A stretch of DNA of 64,000 nt from Nocardia goodfellowii. GTDB lineage: Bacteria; Actinomycetota; Actinomycetes; Mycobacteriales; Mycobacteriaceae. Positions within the stretch are counted from its first letter, which is position 1. The number at the start of each line of letters is the position of its first letter. The stretch is taken from assembly GCF_017875645.1 (NCBI RefSeq), contig NZ_JAGGMR010000001.1:3906001-3970000 (forward strand), read 5' to 3'. The notes beneath the pieces were generated by a model, which was given only the letters and a program-made list of their open reading frames with translations, was not told where the DNA came from and made no database searches. Position numbers and translations under genes: made by a program. Below, one piece after another: positions 16,801 to 24,658 of this stretch.

Positions 16801-19563
16801 CTGCTGGTGCGCACCGAGGAGAACCTGTTCGGTTTCATCCATTCGTCGGTGACCGAATGGCTGGTCGCCAACCATATCGCCGGGCAATTCGCGGGCGGCA
16901 CGGCGGCACCACCGCAGTTGGCCGCGCGGCCGCTGTCGCAGCTGGTCGTCGACTTCCTGTGCGATCTCGCCGATCACCGCGCCGTCGGCGCCTGGGCCGA
17001 GGCGGTGCTCGCGGATCCCGAGGCCGGTGAGCATGCCCGCCGCAACGCGTTGCGGGTGAGCACCCGGCTGGCCACCGCGCCCACGGCGGATCTGCGCGGC
17101 GCGATGCTGGCGGGTGCGGATCTGTCCTACCGTGAGCTGCGGGGCGTCGACCTCAGTGACGCGGATCTGAGTGGCGCGCGGCTGGTCGGCGCGAATCTGG
17201 CGGGTGCGGTGTTGCGCGGCGCGCGGCTGGTCGGGGCCCGCCTGGACGACGCGGTGCTGACCGACGCGGACCTCAGCGGCGCCGACCTGACCCGCGCGCG
17301 GCTGGCGCGCACCGACCTGACGGGCGTGCGTGCAGGCGGCGCCCGATGGCATCGCGCCGCGCTGCTGGAAGTGCTCGGCACGCCGCTGGATTCGGACCTG
17401 CGGGGCGCGGCGACGGTGCCCGGGACGCCGGTGCATACCGAGTTCGCGCCCGCCGCGATCGGCGTGCGGCACGGTTTCCACGCCCGGCACGGCCGGCTCC
17501 CGCAACCGGTCGCCTACAGCCCGGACGGCAGCACGCTGGCCATCGGCAGCGAGAACGGCGGCGTGCTGATCTACGACACCGACACCGGGCGGCCGTTGCG
17601 GACGTTGCAGACCCACCGGGCGCGCACCTTCGCCGTTGCTTACACCGACGAGGTGCTGGTCACCGGTTCCGGAGACGGCACCGTCGGCGTGTGGGACGCC
17701 GCTACCGGCGACCTGCGCCGCATTCTGCCCGGCCACGACAACTGGCCGTGGCCGGTGGTCCTGAGCAAGCGTGGCTCGGTGCTCGCGACCGGGGACGCGG
17801 CGGGTGTGCTGCGCATGTGGTCGCTCCCCAGCGGCGACCTGTTGCACGAATGCCGCCCCGCCGACGGCGGCCGCGAGCTCATCTACAGCATGGACTTCCA
17901 CAACGGCACCCTCGCCGCCGCCTACCGCGACGGTGTGGTGCGGTTGTGGGACATCGAAACCGGTACCGAGGAAGGCAAATTCGCCGCGGCTCCGGTGCCG
18001 GTGTATCGAATCGTCTTCAGCCCGAGCGGGGCTCTGCTGGCGACGGGCGCGGCCGACGGCACGGTGTCGCTCTGGGATCCCGATACCTGCCTGCGGGTAC
18101 GGGAGCTGACGGGGCACACCGGCCGGGTCTACACCCTCGCCTTCCATCCCGGGCTGCCGATCCTGGCGAGTGGGGATACCGAAGGGGGACTGCGGCTTTG
18201 GGACATCGAGACCGGCGAGACTCGGCATACATCGGCCGAACATGCGGGCGCGGCCATCTACTGGCTGGCCTTCGACCCCGCCGGTGAGCAACTCGCATCC
18301 GGGGACAGCGCGGGCCGAATCTGCTTGCACGACAGTGTGTCCGGGCAGTTGGGGCGTCGGCTCACCGCGCATACCGGGTCCATCTGGCCGTTCGTTTTCC
18401 GCGCCGACGGCCGTCAGCTCGCCGTGACCGACGACCAATTCACCACCCGGCTCTGGGATACCGGCACCGGGATCTGCCGCCACGTGCTGGCCGGGCACGG
18501 CCGCCAGGTCACCACCGTGCGCTTCAACTCCGACGGCTCCTTGCTCGCCGCCTGCGGAAACGACGGCGTGGTCCGGTTCTGGGATCCCGTGACCGGCCGC
18601 CTCATCCGGCGACTGCTCGGCAGCGAGGACAGGTTGTTCTCCTACGAGGCGGCCAGATTCAGCTCGGTGGACCCCAACCAGATCGCCATCGCCCGCAACG
18701 ACGGTCGCTTGAGCCTGTACAACCTGGCCACCGATTCCTACGAGCGGCACATCACCGGTGAATCGCCGCCGATCTGGGCCACGGCCTACGACCCCACCGG
18801 CGAGTACGTCGCCATCGCCAACGACGACGACACCGTCACCCTGTGGGTCCGCACTACCGGTGCGGTGCATCAGCATTGCGTCGAACACCGGGGCCGGGTG
18901 CGGTCCATCGCGTTCAACGCCGGGGGCACGCTGATGGCCACCGGCTGCGATGACAAGGTCGTGCGTTTGTGGGATGTCAAGTCCGGCAGTCTCATTCGCG
19001 CGCTGCGCGGGCACGAGGACCGGGTGTACGCGGTCGCGTTCCACGGCGACCGGCTCGCCAGTGTCTCCTGGGACACCACGGTGCGGATCTGGGATGTCGG
19101 CAGCGGGGACTGCCTGCACGAGATCACCAGGCACACAGCGCGATTGTGGGCGGCCGCGATCGACGCGAAGACCGGCGTCCTGGCGACCGGCGGCGACGAT
19201 CTGGTGATCCGGTTGTGGGACATGGCGACCGGGCGGCACCTGCACACGCTCGAGGGTCACAAGCGCCAGATCTGGTCGCTGGCCTTCGATCCGTCGGGCC
19301 GCGTCCTGGCCAGTGGCGCCGACGACGGCAATGTCATCCTGTGGACGATGGGGGAGCGACCGGCGGACGTGCCCGTCATCCGGGCGATCCTGCTCGGGCT
19401 GCCGGAGAGCTGGGCGGCTGTCGCACCCGATGGCCGGTACAAGCTCGACGGCAGCCCGGCGGGCCAGTTCTGGCATGTCATCGGCATGTCCCGGTTCGAT
19501 ATCGGCGAGCTCGATCAGTTCCTGTCGGAGGTGCGCCAGCTCCCGCCGGACGAGGCGTTCTGA
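13828..19563 (+). CDS. giant TIR / calcineurin-like / NACHT / pentapeptide / WD40 STAND protein
   Basis: 1911 aa. Domains in order: TIR about 8-140 (FFISYSPADERWATWL, DFVPGTNF, then QEW with Glu81); calcineurin-like phosphoesterase about 190-470, with Asp247 (VTGDLT) and Asn284-His285 (PGNHD) kept but the first D-x-H changed to Gly201-x-Arg203 and the GHxH motif to HGPGP (434-438); a linking domain about 540-670; NACHT about 675-1060 with Walker A GDFGRGKT (Lys701), Walker B LLFDGFDEL (Asp770) and SRTQHF at 805-810; about 20 pentapeptides of the A(D/N)LSGA type at about 1087-1190; about 15 WD40 blades at about 1225-1850. GTG start abuts AGGAGG, and CATACT lies 7 bases upstream, so a leaderless mRNA is possible. 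Likely an intracellular sensor that oligomerises and activates TIR; this is inference from STAND families. Confidence 0.88.
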   Translation: MTQPGAQPRDFFISYSPADERWATWLAWQLESAGYRTLIQAWDFVPGTNFIDFMDRGVRESAVVVAVLSENYLNSKGGTQEWQATYRTEPGKLLPIRIAECELTGLLATITYVDLVGVASAEVARRTVLERVGHLLAGRAKPVLAPGFPLDAVPDQQAEHESDSVERPWHRRTPVAAPEFPGAPTATADRHEGVSVLHVAGPRFGRGLLGRDDPATAGDLQAHIWANVTHLVDQGVPKPDLIVVTGDLTESARPSQVDEALRFLTGLRVLLGLEPSRLIVVPGNHDVSKAACQAYFLEQEANERRPQPPYFPKLKQFSRLFGELYQGLDHLVFDIGQPWTLFPIPELRVVVAGLNSTLAMTHRPGDDYGEIGTAQAAWFAQQLREFERLGWLRLGVLRHDPLPGPAAAPEDPTVLRDADALTRLLGGRLNLLLHGPGPGGRHLDRLGGVLPVLPAAAPGRDEIVHITPDGLARYSSTDAKPGEPWAKLTQTWVHAAAALPPEKQLALPEAEELETEEPEARDPEIVDPHSRLLERVAEVCETRFPGAKIRQVQADPPHLLIVHKEGDVVGVRRVGVHVGDMTRQVVEEFLAQDPEYGSDLVYRGAPPPLSLREEAASHGVWLRSFTDFQGLLDLDHYLAGQLVRLRTDRRYPPDLYVPQKFRMLEHGDEQAHEDLVGELLRVVSADHGRFVLLLGDFGRGKTFALRELARRITETRPALIPILIELRGLDKSHTVDGLVAAHLANHGEGRIDLDALHYMLNEGRVVLLFDGFDELATRISYEFAAQHLETLLQAATGKAKIIVASRTQHFASRSQVLSALGERVGMLQDRHILSIEPFAHEQIRAFLVNRYGGDLARADDRMRRITGIQDLLGLARNPRMLSFIADLEDSRLRAAADTKGAVGPAGLYREILGTWLEFEARRTGSVAGSLPGLTVSELWLAVTAFALRCWESGEQYLRMAELTDVAKDLVEITGSNRLTPEQQAHAIGAGSLLVRTEENLFGFIHSSVTEWLVANHIAGQFAGGTAAPPQLAARPLSQLVVDFLCDLADHRAVGAWAEAVLADPEAGEHARRNALRVSTRLATAPTADLRGAMLAGADLSYRELRGVDLSDADLSGARLVGANLAGAVLRGARLVGARLDDAVLTDADLSGADLTRARLARTDLTGVRAGGARWHRAALLEVLGTPLDSDLRGAATVPGTPVHTEFAPAAIGVRHGFHARHGRLPQPVAYSPDGSTLAIGSENGGVLIYDTDTGRPLRTLQTHRARTFAVAYTDEVLVTGSGDGTVGVWDAATGDLRRILPGHDNWPWPVVLSKRGSVLATGDAAGVLRMWSLPSGDLLHECRPADGGRELIYSMDFHNGTLAAAYRDGVVRLWDIETGTEEGKFAAAPVPVYRIVFSPSGALLATGAADGTVSLWDPDTCLRVRELTGHTGRVYTLAFHPGLPILASGDTEGGLRLWDIETGETRHTSAEHAGAAIYWLAFDPAGEQLASGDSAGRICLHDSVSGQLGRRLTAHTGSIWPFVFRADGRQLAVTDDQFTTRLWDTGTGICRHVLAGHGRQVTTVRFNSDGSLLAACGNDGVVRFWDPVTGRLIRRLLGSEDRLFSYEAARFSSVDPNQIAIARNDGRLSLYNLATDSYERHITGESPPIWATAYDPTGEYVAIANDDDTVTLWVRTTGAVHQHCVEHRGRVRSIAFNAGGTLMATGCDDKVVRLWDVKSGSLIRALRGHEDRVYAVAFHGDRLASVSWDTTVRIWDVGSGDCLHEITRHTARLWAAAIDAKTGVLATGGDDLVIRLWDMATGRHLHTLEGHKRQIWSLAFDPSGRVLASGADDGNVILWTMGERPADVPVIRAILLGLPESWAAVAPDGRYKLDGSPAGQFWHVIGMSRFDIGELDQFLSEVRQLPPDEAF

Positions 19564-19595
19564 GAGAACGATAGACTTTCTCTCGCAACGTTGCG
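19562..19595. promoter_or_regulatory. two dyads before the GXWXG gene
   Basis: GAGAGAA (19562-19568) pairs with TTCTCTC (19578-19584), and directly after it is a perfect 12-base palindrome CGCAACGTTGCG (19584-19595). The first could end the giant gene; the second looks like an operator before the gene at 19611. No T-tract follows, so a regulatory role is more likely than termination. Confidence 0.35.
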
Positions 19596-19610
19596 CGAAG
19601 GAGATTCGGA

Positions 19611-20147
19611 ATGGAACACGGCACTGAACTGCCGACCCTGCCGGCGTCCGGGTGCACGCCCGAACAAGCCTGGGCACTGTTCGACCGGTTGCCCGCCGTC
19701 GCTGTCTCCGAGATCACCACCGGCCGCTGGCGCGGTGCGGAGCTCGACACCGGGCATCCCTGGGCCGGTGTGCTAGTCGAATCCGGCTGGTACGGAAAGC
19801 AGTTCGACGACGCGGACACGGTCCATCCACTGCTGTTCACCGACGGCGCCGGCGCGGTGTTCCCCGTCGACCCGCGCCGGGTGCCGCTGGGTCTCGCCGG
19901 ACAGGTTCCGCTGCCCGCCATCCGGGCGGCGCGAAAGACGCTGCGCTACACCGGGTTCGCGATTCGCACCGGTAAGCCGGCGGCGCGATTGCGCGGCATC
20001 GAATACCGGGGCGTGCTGAGCGCGGCGATGGTGTACGACCACCTGCCGATCATCGACCACTTCCGGCGTGTGGACCCGGACACCCTGCTGGGCGTCATGG
20101 ACCTGCGTGGAATGTCCGATCCCTATTTTTTCGTGCTGCGCAAGTGA
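19611..20147 (+). CDS. GXWXG / DUF4334 domain protein
   Basis: 178 aa. The N-terminal half holds the name-giving motif GRWRG at about residue 43, and the C-terminal half ends in the DUF4334 pattern (VMDLRGMSDPYFFVLRK). Function of the family is unknown. A ribosome site (AAGGAG) lies 7 bases before the ATG. Followed by the FAD monooxygenase on the same strand. Confidence 0.85.
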   Translation: MEHGTELPTLPASGCTPEQAWALFDRLPAVAVSEITTGRWRGAELDTGHPWAGVLVESGWYGKQFDDADTVHPLLFTDGAGAVFPVDPRRVPLGLAGQVPLPAIRAARKTLRYTGFAIRTGKPAARLRGIEYRGVLSAAMVYDHLPIIDHFRRVDPDTLLGVMDLRGMSDPYFFVLRK

Positions 20148-20271
20148 TTCGGCGCGGGCGATAACGGCCTGCCGCGCCGGGCGCCGCACTACCATCGATA
20201 ACTGCTGAACGGCTTGCACATCCGCTTCCGGATGTCCCCGGGGGCGCGTGCGTACCGAGGGAGGTAGCTCG

Positions 20272-21510
20272 ATGGAACGTACGACGTGCCTGGTGGTGGG
20301 CGGCGGCCCGGCCGGGATGGTGCTCGGCCTGCTGCTGGCCCGGGGTGGCGTCGATGTCACCGTGCTGGAGAAACACAAGGACTTCCTGCGCGACTTCCGC
20401 GGCGACACCGTGCATCCCACCACGCTCGACCTGCTGGACGAACTCGGCCTCGGCGCGGAGTTCGCGAAACTGCCCGCCCGCAAGATCCGCGCGATCCAGC
20501 TGCCCGTCGCCGGGTCGATGCAGGCGCTCGCCACCCTCGATCATCTTCCCGGGAAGCACAAATACATCGCGATGGTCCCGCAGTGGGATCTGCTCGATCT
20601 GCTCGCCCGTGCCGCCGAGCAGGAGTCGAGTTTCCATCTGCGCATGAATACCGAAGCGACCGAGCCCATTTGGGACGACGGCCGAGTGGCGGGCGTGCGC
20701 TACCGCACCGCGGACGGGCGGACAGGGGAGATCCGGGCCGACCTCACCGTGGCCGCCGACGGGCGCAACTCCGTGCTGCGGGCCGCCTCCGGACTACCGT
20801 CACGCAGCTGGCCCACCCCGATGGACGTGTGGTGGTTTCGCCTGCCGCGCAACGACATCGATCCCGCCGGCGCCGTGCCGGTGATCAGCGCCAACCGGGC
20901 GGCGGTCCTGCTCGACCGCGGCGACTACTGGCAGGTCGCCACACTCATCGCCAAGGGCAGCGATGAAACCGCCCGCGGCGGGCCGGTCGAGGCGATCGTC
21001 CAGAGCATGGCCGAGGCCGTCCCGTGGCTACGCGACCGCGTCGACGCGCTGCGCGAGTGGGACGAGGTGAAGCTGCTCGACGTCAAACTCGACCGCCTGG
21101 ACAAGTGGTACACCGGAGGCCTGCTCTGCATCGGTGATGCCGCGCACGCAATGTCCCCGGTCGGCGGCGTGGGCATCAATCTCGCCGTTCAGGACGCGGT
21201 GGCGACCGCCCGCATCCTCGCCGAGCCGCTCGCTGAAGGCCGGGTGACCACCGCGGATCTGGCCAAGGTCCAGCGCCGCCGCACGTTGCCCACCGCGGTG
21301 ACCCAGGGGCTACAGCGATTCCTGCATGCCCGCGCCATCGCGCCCGCGCTGGCCGGCCGAATCGATATCGCGGGTGCCGACAAGGTCCCGGTCCCGGTCC
21401 GGATCATCCGCCGCATCCCGATACTCCGCAGCGTGCCCCCGTATCTCCTGGCGCGTGGCATCCGCCCCGAGCATGCCCCGGTATTCGCCCGCCGCTATCC
21501 CAGGTCCTGA
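20272..21510 (+). CDS. FAD-dependent monooxygenase (PHBH type)
   Basis: 412 aa. Rossmann FAD-binding start CLVVGGGPAGMVLGLLLARG, the central VAADGRNSVLRAASG (DG motif) and the second FAD motif GDAAHAMSPVGGVGINLAV place it in the aromatic hydroxylase / squalene-monooxygenase-like group. Substrate not predictable. Start at ATG 20272 behind GGGAGGTAG rather than the GTG at 20248, which would include the ribosome site. No separate reductase nearby, consistent with a single-component flavoprotein using NAD(P)H directly. Confidence 0.88.
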   Translation: MERTTCLVVGGGPAGMVLGLLLARGGVDVTVLEKHKDFLRDFRGDTVHPTTLDLLDELGLGAEFAKLPARKIRAIQLPVAGSMQALATLDHLPGKHKYIAMVPQWDLLDLLARAAEQESSFHLRMNTEATEPIWDDGRVAGVRYRTADGRTGEIRADLTVAADGRNSVLRAASGLPSRSWPTPMDVWWFRLPRNDIDPAGAVPVISANRAAVLLDRGDYWQVATLIAKGSDETARGGPVEAIVQSMAEAVPWLRDRVDALREWDEVKLLDVKLDRLDKWYTGGLLCIGDAAHAMSPVGGVGINLAVQDAVATARILAEPLAEGRVTTADLAKVQRRRTLPTAVTQGLQRFLHARAIAPALAGRIDIAGADKVPVPVRIIRRIPILRSVPPYLLARGIRPEHAPVFARRYPRS

Positions 21511-21579
21511 ACCCGCGGCTGAAAGGCCATGACCGGAACCTGCTAGCACGTATGTTCGATTTGGCGTACATTCTGGGCC

Positions 21580-22209
21580 ATGTCGTCTCCACTGTTGCAG
21601 GGATCGCTGCTGGACGGGTTCGGTGTGGTCGAGTTGGGCGGGCTCGACCGGATCCGGCGCACCGAGCTGACGCGTGGCGCCTGGGTCGATCTGCTGCCGG
21701 GGTGGTTGAGCGGTGCCGATGTGCTGTTCGACCGGCTGGTCGAGGCGGTGCCGTGGCAGGCGGAACGGCGGCCGATGTACGACCGGGTGGTGGACGTGCC
21801 ACGGCTGCTGCGGTTCTACGGCGAGGGGGAGGAGCTGCCGGATCCGGTGCTGGACGAGGCGCGGACCGCGTTGAGCGAGCACTACCGGGCCGAGTTGCGC
21901 GAGCCGTTCCGCACCGCCGGGATGTGTTACTACCGCGACGGCCGGGACAGCGTCGCCTGGCACGGAGACAACCTCGGTCGCGGCGCGGCGCACGACACCA
22001 TGGTCGCGATCGTGTCGGTCGGCGCGCCGCGAGCGCTGCTGCTGCGCCCGCGGGGCGGTGGCGAGGCGATCCGCTACCAGGTCGGCCACGGTGATCTGCT
22101 GGTGATGGGCGGATCATGCCAGCGCACCTGGGAACACGCGGTGCCCAAGACCCGCAAACCGGCTGGGCCGCGCATCAGCATTCAATTCCGTCCCCGCGGG
22201 GTCCGGTAG
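21580..22209 (+). CDS. AlkB-like 2-oxoglutarate/Fe(II) dioxygenase
   Basis: 209 aa. The jelly-roll iron site is complete: His128 and Asp130 in WHGDN, His186 in WEHAVPK; the 2-oxoglutarate arginines are in RISIQFR (Arg198, Arg204). The nucleotide-recognition lid lies in the N-terminal third. The family repairs alkylated DNA or RNA by oxidative demethylation. Stands alone; no ada or alkA gene in the window. Confidence 0.88.
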   Translation: MSSPLLQGSLLDGFGVVELGGLDRIRRTELTRGAWVDLLPGWLSGADVLFDRLVEAVPWQAERRPMYDRVVDVPRLLRFYGEGEELPDPVLDEARTALSEHYRAELREPFRTAGMCYYRDGRDSVAWHGDNLGRGAAHDTMVAIVSVGAPRALLLRPRGGGEAIRYQVGHGDLLVMGGSCQRTWEHAVPKTRKPAGPRISIQFRPRGVR

Positions 22210-22226
22210 ATGACCGAGCCGCCGAG

Positions 22227-22254
22227 TTGACCTGAACTTTGGTTCAGGTATCAA
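22227..22254 (+). promoter_or_regulatory. MerR-type promoter/operator
   Basis: A perfect inverted repeat ACCTGAAC-TTTG-GTTCAGGT (22230-22249) lies between TTGACC (22227-22232) and TATCAA (22249-22254). An operator spanning the spacer is the hallmark of MerR-family activators. The expected start of transcription is within a few bases of the ATG at 22265, so the mRNA would be almost leaderless. No merR gene is seen in the window. Confidence 0.55.
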
Positions 22255-22264
22255 GCTGTCCAGC

Positions 22265-22714
22265 ATGAGCGCAAAGACTTTCGTCGCCCCTACTGTCAAC
22301 GACACCACTGTCGACCACACCGCGGACATCGCGGCGATCGAGCAGATCATCCGAGATACCGAGACCGCGTACAACACCAACGACGCGGAACTGCTGACCA
22401 GCCCCTTCACCGCCAACGCGGCCGTGGTCAACGCCATGGGCATGCTGATGACCGGACGAGAAACCCTCCTCGAAGCCAATCGCGCCGGCCTGGCGGGTTT
22501 CCTGAAGAACGAGTACGTGCGCTACGACATCGCCGACATCACCTTCCTGCGCCCCGATATCGCCATCGCGCACAAACTGGCCCGCGCCACCACCGCCGAA
22601 GGGGAACTGATCGACGAAGATCCGGCGATGATCGCGCTGTACGTGCTGGTCAAGGAAAACGGCAAGTGGTGGACCGCCGCACGGCAGAACACCCTCGTAC
22701 CGAAGGCGGACTGA
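22265..22714 (+). CDS. SnoaL-like / NTF2-fold protein (SgcJ/EcaC type)
   Basis: 149 aa cone-shaped NTF2-like domain: IEQIIRDTETAYNTNDAELL start helix, FTANAAVVNAMG and the closing strand ENGKWWTAARQNT are typical of the SgcJ/EcaC family. No catalytic assignment possible. Preceded by a MerR-type operator at 22230-22249. Followed by an aldo-keto reductase after 70 bases. Confidence 0.8.
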   Translation: MSAKTFVAPTVNDTTVDHTADIAAIEQIIRDTETAYNTNDAELLTSPFTANAAVVNAMGMLMTGRETLLEANRAGLAGFLKNEYVRYDIADITFLRPDIAIAHKLARATTAEGELIDEDPAMIALYVLVKENGKWWTAARQNTLVPKAD

Positions 22715-22784
22715 CCGGACGGGAATACCACCCCCCGGCCCGCAGTTCCCACTCCTCGTCAGCGAATCGTTGGGAGTGGTGCAG

Positions 22785-23660
22785 ATGGGTACGTCATTTT
22801 TGCTCGGTGGCGAGCTGAAGGTCAGCCGGATCGGTTACGGCGCAATGCGTTTGGCGGCCGCGCCGGAACCCGGCGCCGAGCCGGGCCCGGCGCATATCTG
22901 GCGGGCGCCGGTGGATCGCGAGGCGGCCCGGGCCGTGCTGCGGACCGCCGTCGAGTCCGGGGTGAACCTGATCGACACCGCCGATGCGTACGCGCTCGGC
23001 GAGAACGAGGAACTGGTCGCCGAGGCGCTGCACCCGTACCGGGATGGCGTGGTGATCGCCACCAAGGTCGGCTTGGCCCGGCCCGCGCCGGCCGAATGGG
23101 TGCCGGTCGGCAATCCGGCGTATCTGCGGCAGCAAGCTGAATTGAGTTTGCGCCGGTTGAAACTCGATCGGATCGACCTGCTGCAACTGCATCGCATCGA
23201 TCCGTCCGTGCCGCTGGCCGACCAGATCGGCGCGCTGCGTCAGTTGCGCGAGGAGGGCAAGGTCCGCCACATCGGCCTGTCCGAGGTGACGGTGCAGCAG
23301 TTGCGCGAGGCCGAGGCGATCACGCCGATCGCCAGCGTGCAGAACATGTACAACCTGGCCGAGCGCGGTCACGAGGCGGTCGTCGACTACGCGGCCGAGC
23401 ACGACATCGCGTTCATCCCGTTCTTCCCGGTGGCCGGCGGTGGCCACGCGGGCTCGGACAGCCCGGTGGCCGCGGTCGCGAAGGAGATCGGCGCGACGCC
23501 GGCGCAGACCGCTCTGGCGTGGTTGCTCCGCAGGTCGCCGACCATCCTGCCGATTCCGGGCACGACCTCACTGGCACACCTGGCCGAGAACCTCGCGGCG
23601 GGCGAGGTGCGGCTCTCGGACGAACAATTCGAACGGCTGTCGGCGCTCGCCAGCGTCTGA
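22785..23660 (+). CDS. aldo/keto reductase
   Basis: 291 aa (beta/alpha)8 NADPH-dependent oxidoreductase. Catalytic Asp and Tyr are in LIDTADAYALGENEELV, catalytic Lys in VIATKVGLA, and His in LLQLHRID; the cofactor end shows LPIPGTTSLAHLAEN. Start placed at ATG 22785 behind GGGAGTGG; the TTG at 22770 is a weaker choice. Substrate unknown. Confidence 0.9.
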   Translation: MGTSFLLGGELKVSRIGYGAMRLAAAPEPGAEPGPAHIWRAPVDREAARAVLRTAVESGVNLIDTADAYALGENEELVAEALHPYRDGVVIATKVGLARPAPAEWVPVGNPAYLRQQAELSLRRLKLDRIDLLQLHRIDPSVPLADQIGALRQLREEGKVRHIGLSEVTVQQLREAEAITPIASVQNMYNLAERGHEAVVDYAAEHDIAFIPFFPVAGGGHAGSDSPVAAVAKEIGATPAQTALAWLLRRSPTILPIPGTTSLAHLAENLAAGEVRLSDEQFERLSALASV

Positions 23661-24566
23661 TCAGTCTGCCGCGGTGCGCTTTTCGTCCGCCGTCGGATAA
23701 CGCCGGCGGCGGACGGTCGCGCCGTGCGACCAGATCTCGGGCTCCTGCCCGAGCGCCGCGCCCCCGCCGGAACTACTACTGAGGACCTCCGCTCGGGCCT
23801 GCCGGGCGATGTTCACTTCGCGCCGGTACTGGCGAAAGATCTGGACCTCGCCGTCTGCCCGTTCGTCCAGGTACAGGTAGTCCATGTCGTAGTGGACGTG
23901 GTCGCCCAGGGTCGCGAGATCGCTTGCCCAGTCCCGCATTCGGCTGGGCGAGCCGAAGATGGCGAGCATCCCGCCGACGCGCTCGATTCGGGTATAACCG
24001 GTCGGCAGCGGCCAGTGGTAGGCATTGCGAGCTTCGGGCCGGGAGCGCCAAGCGTGCACTTTGGCCACCCGGGGCCGCAGGCCGAAGGTTTGGAACCGCA
24101 CCGTGCCCTGCGATTTGTCCCGCAGTGGGAGTCGTCTGCGCAAGGCGGTGGCCGCGGCCTGGGTGAGCACCGTCAGCTCCGAGGGGACCAGCACGATCGG
24201 GTCCGACGGCGCCGCGTCGAACGGGTTCGGGTCCAGGTGCGCCGGATCGATCACCACCAGGGTGCCGGGCCGCCGCTGGTACGACAGCCCCCACAGCAGC
24301 CGGGCCAGCACCCGTGCGCCTCGCCAATCCGAGAGCACATGCCAGGTTTGGTGAAATCTGTTGGTGGCGAAGCGGAAATCGCTCCCGGGGCGCAGGGTGA
24401 GCACGGTGTAGACGCGCCCGTCCAGCACCATGGTGCGGCGATGCAATTTCACGATGTCGTCGGTGGCCGAAGCTGGGCGCGGCCGTTTGTTCTGCGCGGC
24501 CACGTAGTACCTCCAGTTTCTGCCTCGCGTGAAATAAAGGACACCACGGACGATCTCGCCGGGCAA
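23661..24566 (-). CDS. hypothetical actinobacterial protein
   Basis: 301 aa with no family I recognise. Core features: LVVIDPAHLDPNPFDAAPSD near residue 103, VRFQTFGLRPRVAKVHAW near 160, and DHVHYDMDYLYLDERADGEVQ near 225. The last 50 residues are Gly/Ser/Arg-rich and likely disordered. No signal peptide or clear membrane helix. It is convergent with the aldo-keto reductase and divergent from the HD gene. Confidence 0.65.
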   Translation of the reverse strand: MPGEIVRGVLYFTRGRNWRYYVAAQNKRPRPASATDDIVKLHRRTMVLDGRVYTVLTLRPGSDFRFATNRFHQTWHVLSDWRGARVLARLLWGLSYQRRPGTLVVIDPAHLDPNPFDAAPSDPIVLVPSELTVLTQAAATALRRRLPLRDKSQGTVRFQTFGLRPRVAKVHAWRSRPEARNAYHWPLPTGYTRIERVGGMLAIFGSPSRMRDWASDLATLGDHVHYDMDYLYLDERADGEVQIFRQYRREVNIARQARAEVLSSSSGGGAALGQEPEIWSHGATVRRRRYPTADEKRTAAD

Positions 24567-24658
24567 CGGAATTACCGCCGCCGCCAGTGCGCCGGAACAT
24601 CTAGGAAGCGGAGGAATTCACCGCGCGCCAACCGTGGCGTCCCGGATAGATTGAGCAG

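Noticed and set aside
16639..19677. Long minus-strand frame (1012 codons) opposite the WD40 part
   Set aside because: Pro/His/Gln-rich shadow of the repeat region.
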